Below, piece after piece: positions 24,562-36,674 of a stretch of DNA of 64,000 nt (position 1 is the first letter of the stretch; every line of letters begins with the position of its first letter). Location of the stretch: contig VWZL01002024.1 of NCBI GenBank assembly GCA_013396915.1, positions 124,001 to 188,000 on the forward strand, written 5' to 3'. This DNA comes from Stercorarius parasiticus (taxonomy: Eukaryota > Chordata > Aves > Charadriiformes > Stercorariidae). The notes below the pieces were generated by a model, which was not told the origin of the DNA, searched no databases, and saw only the letters and a list, made by a program, of their open reading frames with translations. The position numbers and the translations under genes were made by a program.

Positions 24562-24640
24562 TCTGAACAGCCCAGTCCTGCCAGTTCCAGCTCCAGTTCC
24601 AGTTCCGGTTTTGCGCCATCTCAAAACAGCAGACAACAAG
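24562..24640 (+). CDS. MLLT3: MLLT3 exon 6: second Ser run
   Basis: This 79-base exon enters at phase 0 and leaves one base of a Gly codon (phase 1). It begins S-E-Q-P-S-P-A, continues with eight Ser encoded by alternating AGT/TCC/AGC codons, and ends in GFAPSQNSRQQ, matching mammalian AF9 (SEQPSPAS then S-rich, PSQTRQQ). The acceptor is a long T tract ending TTTTAAG and the donor is AAG|GTACC, weaker than the other donors in the gene. The segment is a flexible linker between the Lys-rich region and the acidic segment, with no catalytic residues. Confidence 0.96.
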
Positions 24641-27600
24641 GTACCAACAAAGGAAAAGAAATTGAAAGAAGCATGTGAAATGAAGATGCCAATAAAAACA
24701 GAACTGGTGGCATCTCATTACCACTTTTCTGCAGCCTTTCACAGCCTGAACTGGCCATGGTTTTGCTTTAGAAACTTTTCCTTGGATTGTTTTCAGAAGT
24801 GGCTGTAAGGGCAAAATAAAAGGGGAGAAAATGTGTATCTAAGAAAAGGTTGTGAAGGGCATTTGTAGTGAAGCAGTAACAGCTGCTAAACTCAAACCAG
24901 CTTCTGTTTCTGAGGTTGTCCTATTGCAGGGTAAGGTGCCACGGCAGCTGGCTCCATCTGAAGCCCTGCTCAGCAAGGTATGGCCTCCCATGGGAAGCCC
25001 AAGGATGTGTGCATGTGGACCCTTTCAAAGGGCTGGGATTTTTCCATACTATTGGGAAGTTTTAAGAGCATACAGTATTTACTTTAGCTACATGGCAGGG
25101 GAAGGTGATGGTTAGATTTTAAGTTGACTTTAAGTTTGGATTTCAGTTTTCTGGCTAATAATTACAGTATACTTGGAACTCAGTAAAGAAACGCATTTTT
25201 CTTCCGAGAGAATTTGCCAAGGCAGGTTTTCTGTAAATAAGTTGAGATTCATTCTACATGATCTGTTAAAGTACTTGGTTCCTGCTTGGCATTTCTCCCT
25301 GGGTTTATAAGATTGTACAACTGATACATTCTTAATCAGCTTTTGTTTTGTTTTTGGGTCACGAGCATTAAAAAAGCAACTTTTGACTAAAATTGCATTT
25401 GTTTTATCCGTTTACATTCCTCAGTGGTGGGTTTGATTTAAGGTTATGAAAGCACATTAAGTGCCTCCAGCAAACAGTTTATTTTTAAATAGATTTACAC
25501 GTGATGTATATTGTTCCTACTGCCTTTCTGTAGGTGACTGGTACTGATTTGCCAGTGTGTTCTGGAAGCATTACTCTAGGTGAAAGAAAGCAAGAGTGAA
25601 GGTCAGCTGTGATTGATGACTGGCTTCAGGCATTTGATTTTTACCTGAGGCTAAACAGAACCCCTTCTTGCTGCAACCCTATTTTTGCTCTCATAAAAAC
25701 CTCCTTAGTCATGTGAACTGCCCATTACAAGCCAAAAGATTTGGATACCCATTCCTGGATCTGTTTGTTATCTTCTGTTGGGTAAAAATCTGTTGACTTA
25801 GTATTTTCTTCTGAGCAGACTGGGTCATCCATCTCTTTTGGGTTGTATAGAAGACATATCACCGACTGTCTTTCAGGTTTTTGTACCTTATCAAGAGTGG
25901 ATGGGAGATTTTTCCTCTGATGTGCGCAACTGAAGTACTAGTGGTATATACATGTCCTCTTTCTTGCCACAGTAAATAGCGTGGCTGCTTTTTTCTGGGA
26001 GTTCCAATCAACTAAATGCATTCATTGCCCAGTCTGTGCATTTGTATATGAAAGGGATGAAGCACCAGGCATAGTGTGGCATGTTCACACTATATGTTGT
26101 GCTCTGGTAAGAACCCATGCTTTTTTTCCTAACTAGAAGTTGCTTGCAGGGCCATTGCTCTTTTTCTGCTGCATTCAAACTCCACACTCAAGAGTCAGAA
26201 AAACACGGCATGAACATTTTTCACCTCTTTTTGCATAAGCAGTGCGCTAACCTAGGGTTCTTCAAGTTCTTCTGCCCTTTGGGCGATCTCTGATATTTCT
26301 CTGTTTCCTTACCAAGAACACTTGCTCCTGGGCAGTTCCTTGTTTTCATTTTCTCCTTAACTATTCTGACCCTTTAGGAGATAACAACTTCTCAAACCCT
26401 TAAAAAGGCTGTCATGGAATTTTAAATAAAGTGTTAGCAAGGAGCAGAAGATTTACAGTGACATCACTATCAGTGCTAGAAACAAAAGACCTAAAAATTA
26501 ATGCTTTGCTGATTGTAGGGAAAGTCTACTGAAAAAGTTAGATAGCTGGGTACAAAATGCCTTATCAGAGTCCCAGACATGGTCCTATGTTAAGTGAAAC
26601 TTGTCTGAATGACAGGTTGTTCAATCCCTATTGGGTGTCAGTGATGGATGTGTCTCAGGAGTCCAAGTTCCTTTTTCTCCACGAAAGAGGAATAAGCCCC
26701 TTGGCACCTGGAGATAGGACTGTCTGATTGTCCTAGAACACAGCAAGGGACTGTCAGAGCATAAAATGGCCCTCTGCTGTACTTGGAATAAGGACATAGG
26801 CAAGAATAATGACTTAGATTAAACTTGTGAGAGCAGGCTGTGTAGGGATCATGAGGAATGTGTGCTGGTTTTCCTTCTGCTTCGATTTCAAAATAAGAAG
26901 TGATGTTTTGGGTGACTTGCAAGCATAGCTAACAGTTTTTATGTTGTGGAATTATATCTGGTGTTTTATGCAACACCAGTTATTCACATGCCATGCTAAA
27001 TTTCATTACAAGACTACGTTTTGGTTTATTATTTTACCTTTCCTCCCACTGACCTTTTCCTTTGCTCCATCTGTCCGTTGCCAAGTATTTTTCTGTTGTG
27101 GAGAAGAGATGAATGCTTTCTCGAAGCTGTCTTTGGCCTATGGAGTGGAGTGAGACTCATCTGCTCTCAGTGCAAAGATGATCATCTTCAGTAGGGCTTT
27201 GATGGTGGTTGTTGATGTCTTTGCCCAGTAAGGTATATGGAAACTAGCCTTTCTAGGCTAAGCCCAGCCTGTGGAAATACCCTTGTGTTCTACCTTTTTA
27301 TCTCTCTTGAAACGTGGAATCCTTCTTTGTATAATTATAACTTAAGTCTCTTTTCTAGCCCTTTACCTCAATTTGTTTATCTTCCTGTGCCATGTCTCTC
27401 ATTCACCCACCTCAACAGTCAAGCCAGCCAATGGGAACATTTTCCAAAAAATCAAAGTGGGCAAATTCTTCCTTCATCCCTTCATCCTGATGCTGCTGGG
27501 AGTGTGCTCGCTCCTCCCTTTTAAATAGAATATATTTATTACTGCTCCTATTAAAAGCCAAGGAAGGAGTCCTTTCCCTCCTTCAAGGGTCAGATGATAA

Positions 27601-29180
27601 GATAGTCAGACAGACTACAAGTTACCATTTGCGAATAGCTGAGTGTTTCCTGCCTGAGACCCAAACAGGAACAGAAAATGGAGCACAGATCAGCTGCTTC
27701 TGGAGATCAGTGGTCGTTACATGGACAAGAAGCACTTCAGTATAGCTCCCCTTTCCTTGTCACCTGTACAAGCATCTGGTCTACCAGGAATTTGCCCATC
27801 AGCGTCATCTGGGCTTCTTCCCAGCCAACCTTAGGGTGTCAAAACAGAGAAGAGAAACCATTGATCTGAACCTGCACAAACTGCACCAGTTTACAAAAGT
27901 TCTAGTGCAGCTTTAATGGTAAATCATTCTCATCAGATTTGAAGTCACTCACACAAAACTAGTCAAAATGCCTGTGACCTGAGCCTTGCTAGGTCTGGAA
28001 TAATCCATAAAATTCCTCCCGTGGTGGGAATCCTATTAGGTGTATGACCTTGATAGAGGTCTGCCTTCTCTTTTGGCGGTGACCAAGGATGACACTCCTT
28101 GACTCTGTTTCCCCTATTAGGAAACAGAGAGTTGCAAGCTCCATCTCCCTTTGAAGAACACTCTGAGGCTCGCTTCATTTTAGTACCTTGTGTTTCCTGG
28201 GCTGAAGGAGTTACAGAACCGTAATAGCAATCCCTGTTCCTGCTTTTACTTGCTGCTTTGTGTCTCAGATGGGGGAAGTACTTCAGAGTTAAATGCCCAG
28301 TGGCATCAGTCTTGCTTTCTTCCCTCTTCCAAGCTGCTTTTGCCCATTTATTTCAAGAAGCTGTAGTTTTACATTTCGCAGATATGTTAAACATATTCTC
28401 ATATGTTGCAAAACATATTTGCAAAAGAAATGAGTAAAATCAAGCCAAAATCCCAAACTGGATTTAATGCACTTTTACAAGCAAGTCAAGCTTTGTACCT
28501 TCTGTTAATTCAGGAAAAGAGATAGCATGGTGTTGCGTGGGATGGATGCACTTTTACTTGGGAACATTGGCAAAGTGTTTACTTGACCTGAAATTGACCC
28601 CGAAATAAAGGGAACAGCTAAAGCTAAATATACAAAAAAACAGAAGGACAAAGACTGTCTTGGCCAGTAGTAGTTAGCCAGAATGATTTGTTAGACTCTC
28701 CTTCTCAATACATGGATTAATGTAACAAATGTGCCATTATGGATCAGTATGTCCCTGTAGATCTTTACTTGCACATAATACCCTTTGAGAAAGCAAAAAA
28801 AATGCTAAAACCCAGCAATGCAAAAGAATCTTGCTCCTAATAATAATAATACAGTAACAGTCAATTTCTTCTGGCATGATAGAATTTTACTTACTTCAGC
28901 TACGGTCCAGGGGGACAATTGTGCAAACACTTGAATATATGAGTCACTTCACTGTCCTGAGTAAGTCTATTGAAGCTGAGTTGCTCATTTGAGTAAATGA
29001 TTCATGGATAAGTCCCTGCAGCATAAGCCCCCACTGCATTACTTCTTTTGTTTAATGTTTAAAACTCTCCAAACACTGTGCAGGGAAGGTGGTTTTCTGT
29101 CACCTACAAAGCTGGGTGAATTGCCTGGAACACTGCAAAGTGAACTTTATTTGTGTATTTTATTGTCTCTGTTGTTTCAG
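24641..29180 (+). other. MLLT3: MLLT3 intron 6 (4.5 kb)
   Basis: This is a phase 1 intron from GTACC to a TTGTTTCAG acceptor. I see no CR1, no recognisable exon and no notable simple repeat. Its short ORFs have no recognisable similarity. Confidence 0.9.
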
Positions 29181-29310
29181 GTCCGTTGAGGTCTGTAATG
29201 AAAGATCTGCAGTCAGATGATAATGAAGATGAATCAGATGAAGCAGATGAGAATGACGATTCTGAGTTAGAACGACCTGTAAATACAAGAGGAGGAAGCA
29301 GGAGTCGAAG
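29181..29310 (+). CDS. MLLT3: MLLT3 exon 7: acidic segment
   Basis: This 130-base exon completes a Gly codon at its start (phase 1 in) and leaves two bases of an Arg codon at its end (phase 2 out). It encodes GPLRSVMKDLQSDD, then an Asp/Glu/Asn-rich stretch (DEADENDDSELERPV), then the basic RGGSRSR, aligning with mammalian AF9 (GPLRSIMKDL, ERPVNRGGSRSRR). A Thr (NTRGG) is inserted relative to the human protein as I remember it. The charge switch from acidic to Arg/Ser is a family feature of the linker before the AHD. The donor is AAG|GTGAGT, near consensus. Confidence 0.97.
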
Positions 29311-30886
29311 GTGAGTGTCCTGTGATTGCAAGTAGCCTGGTGGCCGAGACGTTGTGCATGTTAGTAATGGGTTGAGGTTTAGTGTTCTCAAAGAGCGCCG
29401 AGTAGCAAACGGGCAGAGAATTCAGACTCTCTTTTTAAAGCATATGCGTCTAAAAGTGCCGCTTCTAAAAACGAACAGAATTAGCCATTCCTAATATAAA
29501 CTATTTCTGTACTAATCCATATGGTTATGATGATCCTCATTCATTTGACTTCCCTTGATTTCATGCCATTGTGACTTCAGGGGAGTAGTCATAATTACTC
29601 TCTGGCATGAATGAGATAAAATTAAGTCCTTCAATTGCCGGATGAGCTATTCGGTACATAGTATCTCATTTTCAAGATCTCTCCACTTACCAGTTTTAGA
29701 TTAGGTCATTAAATTGGATCAGAATCAATGGAATGTGAATTTCAAGTAATTTCTGCACTGCATGCAATAGGTAATGTGTAAAAGTGCAGACAGAAAGTAA
29801 AGCAAGCATCTGTCACAGAAATTACTTAAAAAAAATGCCTCTGCATCCTAGCTGCAACCCAAGACAGCATTCCAAAAATCCTCTTTCTTTGGGCAGCCTG
29901 AAACTCCATCTGAATGTTGTTGAAGGTTATGGGAAACCTGAAACAGCCTCTTTAGAACCTTTTCATAGTGGGTTCTTTATCTGATCCACAAGGTTTTGCT
30001 GTAAGTGGACAGTACGTGACTGCTGCGGTCAGCTACTGCTTAAATGGGAAGTTAATAGGAAAACAGTAATGAATGTCACCTGCTTCCCTGGCACAACTTT
30101 AGCAACTGGAATCAAAGAGAAAAAGACCAACATGACTAGCAGTTTGATAATCTGTTCATGTCAGTGATTTTATAAAGGACTGTCTCAAGCTCAACTTGTC
30201 TCTAAGTGTGGAGACTGTTTCATTTTTTTTTAACAAAAACTTAAGGCTAATTTTTCTCTATCTTCTTTTTATCCCAAATAACTACTTTTTTTTTCTTCCA
30301 ACAAATAAATATTCCCTGTTGTTCCTAAGTAAATGAAGGATGAGACTGACTAGGAGCTTAGCTTTTTCATGTGGCCTCTCCTGAGATACTAAGGTTTTAA
30401 ATTTTAGCCAGAAAAAAGAGTGTTATTTATGACGAGAAACAAGGAACTTTTCAGTGAAACATTTCTCCAAGTGGGAAGTACAGCTGTTTAGAAAGCTTTT
30501 AGAAGAGCAGAGAAGTATCTGTAAAAAACAGCCTCCTCCTTTCACATGGCTGTGAATCGAGATACGGACTGGCTCCAGGAACGTTGGGAACAGCAGTTTT
30601 AATGTTCTAAATATTTCACTGTTTCTCTAATGTTAGCTGCTGTTAATGGGACGTGTCATCTCAGCCAAGTGCAGCAGAGGCAGACAGCCTTGTTCTCCAT
30701 GCTACAGAGAGGTTTTTCCAGAGTGCAGCCCTACTCGGATGCTTCTCTCCCACGTGATCTTGATTAATGATGGCTTGCTTAGCAAGGGGTCATTCTTAGT
30801 GTCCTACCACAAAGTGCAAGCTCGGTTCATGGCTGGTAACAGCCCTTTGTCTGGGGGTGTAGTCTCTTGACTCTCTTTTTCCATAG
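29311..30886 (+). other. MLLT3: MLLT3 intron 7 (1.6 kb)
   Basis: This is a phase 2 intron from GTGAGT to CCATAG. I recognise no repeat or extra exon. In human leukaemia, MLLT3 breakpoints cluster in certain introns of this gene; whether this short avian intron corresponds to one was not tested. Confidence 0.9.
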
Positions 30887-30986
30887 GGTTAGCCTGAGCA
30901 ATGGCAGTGACAGCAACAGCAGTTCGGCTTCGTCACCACTGCATCATGAGCCAGCACCTCCTTTACTGAAAACCAACAACAACCAG
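30887..30986 (+). CDS. MLLT3: MLLT3 exon 8: Ser-rich linker
   Basis: This 100-base exon enters at phase 2, with its first base completing an Arg codon, and leaves at phase 0 before GTAAAG. It encodes VSLSNGSDSNSSSASSP, then LHHEPAPPLLKTNNNQ, closely matching mammalian AF9 (VSLSDGSDSESSSASSPLHHE and LLKTNNNQ). Two acidic residues in the mammalian Ser-rich stretch are Asn here. LLKTNNNQ leads directly into the AHD encoded by exons 9-11. Confidence 0.97.
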
Positions 30987-33900
30987 GTAAAGTCAGGATT
31001 CTTAAATGCAGTCATGGGGAGCTGATAATGACATTCTGATTACTTCAGTGCAGTTACTTGGTCTGTAAACTGACGTAAGAGCTTTTTTTTTAGGAGAAGT
31101 ATTTGGTTTAGCAAATACCACAGACCAAAGTAATGTTTTCATCAGTATTTTAAGAAATGTATCCTTTCTGTATGAATTAGCTTCATAATGCAATGCAAAC
31201 TGTCTTTACAGCATCAGTCATACAACTGATAAAGGTTTAGGTTTGTATCAGCAGTGGACAAAATTTGCGTCAATAGGCTCATTCTCAGTTTATTCATTTG
31301 TCTTTTCCCCTCTCTCCTACCAGCGTTTATCTCGAAGATACAATATTTTTTTACTTCACTAGGAGACATAATAGTTTTTACTTCACTGTCAGAGTATTTG
31401 TTTCATATCCAAAAGAGCTAACATTGTTACTATTTTTGAGATTAGGAAAAGTAGGGTAGCTCTGTCTTTCAGAGAAAAGAAATGAAAAAACCTAGAGTTA
31501 TAAAATATATCACGAACAAATGAAAATTAGAGTTTGGGAGTTACCTCACCAGTTACCCCAGTCACCAATAAAGTAAGGCTCTCTAAACATAAAAACTGAT
31601 ATTCTTTAAAAAAAAAAAAATAATCATAATTTGTCACTTATTTTAGGGAGCCATAATTTGCTCCCAGTGTCAGGGCCACTTGGATCATACACAAAGCAGT
31701 CATGAAATTTACTGACTGGCAATAAATGGCTGCTTACAGTATTGTTGTAGTTAGAATAGTGTGTACCTGTATTAACAAAAGTTTGTAGTTTAGATGGTGA
31801 GTTTTATGAATGTGTCTTTACTGTACCTCTTAGGTTAACTGCTTCAATTATCTGGCAGAAATTATTTACTTGTCATTGTTTTTCTAATAAGATTTCCAGT
31901 ACAAGCTTACTGATAGTGCAAAGACAAAACATTATCCATGTCAATTAAGTTCAAGTACACTGTGGAGAACAAAACTTAGGGAGTAGTTTTTGCACAGAGA
32001 GAGGAAGGAGATTCCATGCACAGAAGGCATTCTTCTTATCCACCAGAAACTCTCCAGGCTTTTCTAAGTTGATCTGTACAGAAGTGACAAGTTTTTAAGA
32101 GAGAGTCTTTTGGGAAACAAGCAAACTGTAAAGATCAAGAATGTTGTATTTATTGGAGACATAAGCTCAAGAAAAATAAAACCACCTATCTGTGGCTTGT
32201 TGTTTAATGAAGACTTAACTACAGAGGCGATGTAATTGTTAAGTAATGGTAAGTCTCAATATCAGCAGCCCACTCAGTCACATATTTCATGTTCCTTTCC
32301 CATTCAGTGATCTGACAGAAGGCCTCCCTGCTCATTTAGACACTCCAAACAATAGCAGTGTGCCAGCTAAAATTGAACGTCACATACCTTCCTCCGTTTT
32401 TCTAATTGAGATGAATTTTGTAATTGAGCTGAAAATCAGAAATTTAAGAAAGCATTATGAGAAATCAAACTGTATAGACCATAACCACATTTGAAATCCC
32501 TGCTTAGTAGCATAGTGCTGCTTGCCAGGATGATGATTTTGACTGATGAAATCAGGCTTGTGTTGGCTAAGTCCATTCATAGAACTAAAGAGCTAAGACA
32601 GAGTTAATATTTCTTTAAGCTTCTCAGATGTGATTAGTGCTGTGTGTCATCTAAACAAGAGTGCTTAAGATGTGAGGTTTCAACTACATACCAAGAGCAT
32701 GGTAAGGAGTCGGCTTTTTCAAATATATTGTGTCCTTTCTAAGGTTCTACTTGAAACCAAGAATTTTCTTCCTTTAAAAACAAGGAAAGCGTCTAAAAGG
32801 TATTGGATCCATGCCTAGAGGTCCGTTTGGTTTTTTTTCAAAACAAGAGTTTTTCTTCCACTGGCCTACACAGCAGTAGCCCCAGGGGGTGTTGAATCAA
32901 AGAACTGGGATTCTTCTTCGGAAAAGTATGTTTTGCTTTCTGGCCATGCATCACTCCCGGCTAAGTAAATCCTTAGGTAAGGTTAACTCAGATATGCAGT
33001 CATTTTCTGTATAAAGGGAAATAGCTGCCTGTCTGCTGTATTCTTATGGTGCTGGTCACCCTGGGGAGCATATATGCAATTTTAGTCAGTTATACAAAGG
33101 GAAGTAGAAATGAGAGGGAACTTACAGCAAGGTGTCAGCAAGGCTTTTTGCTAGTGTAGAAGACTTGCTTTTACAGGCCTTATTTCCTTGGTTTATTAGC
33201 TGCATTTTGTCCTGTGTTGTGACTGTCCAGTGTGGTTTTGGAGATAATCATGCTAGTAATGTTAGTCTTTCTTACAATGAAATGTGAAACAAAATCTCCC
33301 ATCATCTGTGATCATTTATTTTCCTTCAATGTTTTTCAGAAGAACTGATCATATTCCAGGTTGGGAACGACATGGTGATTTATTATTTTTTTTTAACTCT
33401 ACTTTTAGCTTCAAAAAAACATGTGTTGTGTGTGGGAAAAATCGGAAGACCAATAAACAGTTCTGTTTCCCCAAAATATTCCAATATTCCTCATTTTAGT
33501 ACTAAAATTTTCATATTAAGCATGGTGTTCTGCTGCTTGTTGACATGCTGCTGCTCTTGACTGTGATTCAGTACTGGATGAAGCATTCTTGGTTTGTCTA
33601 TAGTAGTAAATGGCTTTGTATGGCACTGAAGGAAGGGTACCATATAAGTGCAAGAGAAATTACAGTCAGACTTCTTTTTTAGTTAAAACTGATTCAGTCA
33701 TTTCAAAGATTATGTTTCAAAATCTCTATTGTGGCATAAAAGAGACAGCAGTGGGGAAAAAAGAAAAGGCACTGAAGAGTACCTCAGCATCATTTTGTAT
33801 CTGCAGAATCAAACACCTTACCCTATCGGCATGCAAAAGATACAAAAAAGTATTGAGGAGGCTTTAAATGACATTAAGTGAATTCTTTTAAGGATTAATA

Positions 33901-34119
33901 ATAACAATATCACCTCATTCCAACAACTCAGCATTTTCTCCTGTAAGCTGCTTTTTTCTGAAAAATATGAATTAATGAATGAAAAGCTCAGTTTTGAGTT
34001 TTGATCACATTTTCTCCAGATGTTATATTCTGTGTGTTATTAACTGATAGCAGAATTCTTCATATGTAATTGTATCCAATGATGCATTTAATTTTCACAG
34101 TATTTTCTTTCTTTTCCAG
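30987..34119 (+). other. MLLT3: MLLT3 intron 8 (3.1 kb)
   Basis: This is a phase 0 intron from GTAAAG to TTTTCCAG. No CR1 or other recognised repeat is visible apart from a short A-run near 31609-31620. There is no sign of another exon. Confidence 0.9.
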
Positions 34120-34191
34120 ATTTTAGAAGTGAAAAGTCCAATAAAGCAAAACAAATCTGATAAACAAATGAAGAATGGAGATTGTGATAAG
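34120..34191 (+). CDS. MLLT3: MLLT3 exon 9: start of the AHD region
   Basis: This 72-base, phase 0 exon encodes ILEVKSPIKQNKSDKQ, then MKNGDCDK. It matches mammalian AF9 (ILEVKSPIKQ, KNGECDK) and forms the entry to the ANC1 homology domain. The donor chosen is AAG|GTAAAT because joining there gives CDK-AYLDEL, the order in the mammalian protein. A second donor, GAG|GTAACA, lies 15 bases further on and would add V-N-E-N-E in frame; it is described in the findings. Confidence 0.96.
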
Positions 34192-35463
34192 GTAAATGAG
34201 AATGAGGTAACAGTAAACTAGTCCAGAATGGGTTCTTAATGGATTTACTAAACACCAACCTTAGCTACAGAATGAAAGTCTGAGTAGTTAGTATATCTTG
34301 GCTTTGGGTTTCGTTAGGTGCAGATCTGTCTTTTTTTTTTTCTGTAATTCTTTCTTCTTACGTCCTATTTTGAAAGTGTTTTCCTTCTCTGCAATACATA
34401 TCATTTGGCAAATATCAGCAGCTGGGAATCTGCCATCTATTATTTATTTTATCTGCTCTGCACCATGAGTTTGTACTGTGCTTCACAGATGAAGTGGTAA
34501 TTTTTGAAGAGGAGAATTCACAGCTGTATTCCTAGCCAGTAAATCAATCCATTAAAAAAAAATTATGTATTCTCCAGAATCCTTTCTGAGGGCTGCGTGT
34601 TAGGAAGTGGCAGTGTGATTTAGCATGTTAACTAGAATGATGTGAACCAACAGTGACCATTTAACACTGAGAAAGAGATTCTTGTTTAAAATCATGTCAG
34701 CTGGCCATGGGTAAGAGGTCTAAGTCATTGTGTGAGTAAGCATAGACCAATTTCCCAGTGTGGACAAGTTTCTCTGAAGGTTTATATTTTACAGGTATTA
34801 GTGTAAACTTTGTGGTAACATGAGGCAGGAGACCAAAGTTTCAGTATATGTTGCTAGATTTTCAGTGGCCTGATCCATATACTTTTTGGTTTCTTAAGCT
34901 GGGTGCTGTATTTCTCCCTGCTTAAAAGAAAAAAAGGTTTCTGATGGCTCAGGCTGAAGGAGAGAGTTGTTAATTGTGTGGAGAGGTGGGACAAGTTCGA
35001 CATCCCAGGAAGGAGGACAGTGGAATTTACCATTGGATTAATCTTGGTTGATCTTTCTTCCCTTATCTCCTTGTTGACACGGAAAATTAATTATGGAGCT
35101 TTAGGGAAAAAGAGGGATTTGATTGTGAGCCTTTGTGTTTGGGCCTTATATGAAAAGATGGGAGATTTTTTTAGAAAAAATACTTTTTGCCACAGTTCAA
35201 ATATAGAGATTATCTTCTACAATGAACGACCACCTAATAAGATTTTCATTGGCCTGAACTATCTAAGAAAACCCACAAAAACATGTATTTGGGTTGTATT
35301 AAGCTAGAGAAAGCCAAACTACTAAATCAGAAAATTTAGCTCAAAGAAGATTTGAAACAAAATTTCCATTTGCACTGTTTTTGAAGACATCTGAAGTTTT
35401 TGAAATACATAACTATTAACTTAATTAACAAATTGTTTATGGGGCGGGGGGATTTGTTTCTAG
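34192..35463 (+). other. MLLT3: MLLT3 intron 9 (1.3 kb)
   Basis: This is a phase 0 intron ending in GTTTCTAG at 35456-35463. Its first 15 bases are a possible in-frame extension of exon 9. A 109-codon ORF at 34978-35307 has no recognisable family and looks like chance. No repeats were recognised. Confidence 0.9.
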
Positions 35464-35535
35464 GCGTATCTCGATGAACTAGTAGAGCTCCACAGAAGAT
35501 TAATGACATTGAGAGAGAGACATGTACTGCAGCAG
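35464..35535 (+). CDS. MLLT3: MLLT3 exon 10: AHD first helix
   Basis: This 72-base, phase 0 exon encodes AYLDELVELHRRLMTLRERH, then VLQQ. It is nearly identical to mammalian AF9, with Val where human has Ile before LQQ. This is the first amphipathic helix of the AHD. In AF9 the domain is disordered alone and folds on binding partners such as AFF1/AFF4 (super elongation complex), DOT1L, CBX8 and BCOR. The regular Leu spacing forms the hydrophobic binding face. The donor is CAG|GTGAGG. The exon is the same length as exon 9, and skipping either one would keep frame but damage the domain. Confidence 0.98.
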
Positions 35536-36674
35536 GTGAGGAGCACTCTCATGCGTGCTCATTGAAATTGTGAAGTTACATCTATTTTTTTCCCTTCATC
35601 TAAAACTCTATAATCAAGTTTAGTAGCTTTCAAGCCTATAGAATCCATATACAGCCCATTGCCACTTTCAGTGCAGCTTAGGGAATTCTTACACATACTT
35701 TAAATTGTGTTGTCACACCAAATCACAAATATAAAAAATTGCCTTTCTGAGCTAAATTTCTCACCTATTCATTGTTATGTTTCTCAACGTACTGTATCAA
35801 TAACTATGAAAACAGGATGGGAGAATGGAAACAGCTGTGCACTATGACTTGGTACAAATCTTTTTGCTTTTTCCTGAAAATGACCGTCGTTTTCTCTAAA
35901 ACAATTAAAGGTGTTTTCTATGGCAAACAGAAAGCATGGAATTCAAAGCGAAGCTCACTTTGGGCAAAACCACAATCTATTCATTGAGTCTTCTGAAGTC
36001 ATGGAAGGAGTAAAATATGAAAATGCACAAACCACGAATGCTCCAAATTTATTGAAAGGTTATGCAGTAGTAAGAACCAAGAATAGCATTCTTTGTTTTG
36101 AGTGGCATTGTCAGGTACTATTGGATTACAAACTGTGAAGCATTGTTAACAAAGCAGATATGATTGTAGCACAGATGGTTTTATTATGTTCAGTGCAATT
36201 ATGTGCTAGTTGTGGACATGTTGTGAAGAGGGAAATTTTTACCACTTCTACATGATTGCATTCACTCATGAAGTTTCTGAACACTTGGATAGTTGTGTTA
36301 AAAATATTTTGTAAGCCCCAACATTAATCTTAGTTAGTTCAGGCTCAATATTGTGAGTAAAGATGAGAAAACAATTGAGACATTGGTCAAAAGGAAGACT
36401 TTCATTAAGGATATTCTTAGTTAAAGAGGAATTCTCATAGCTTTGCCAGATTTCATGAGTTATGATACACAATGATGCATATTAACAATGCCTCATATTT
36501 AAGATACTGATGTTTCCCAAGTTCCCTTTTGTCTACAAAGGGAACCAAAGCACACTTGTGGCAAGGAATTGTGGCAAGGGCAAATTTTTGTCTATACTTG
36601 GAAATTACTGTGCAGGAGGCAAAAAGGTAGGAATTGCAACATCCTTTCCACTTTACATTATTCATTAATTCTTA

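Noticed and set aside
34978..35307. 109-codon + strand ORF in intron 9
   Set aside because: It has an ATG but no recognisable family, no splice support and AT-driven composition.
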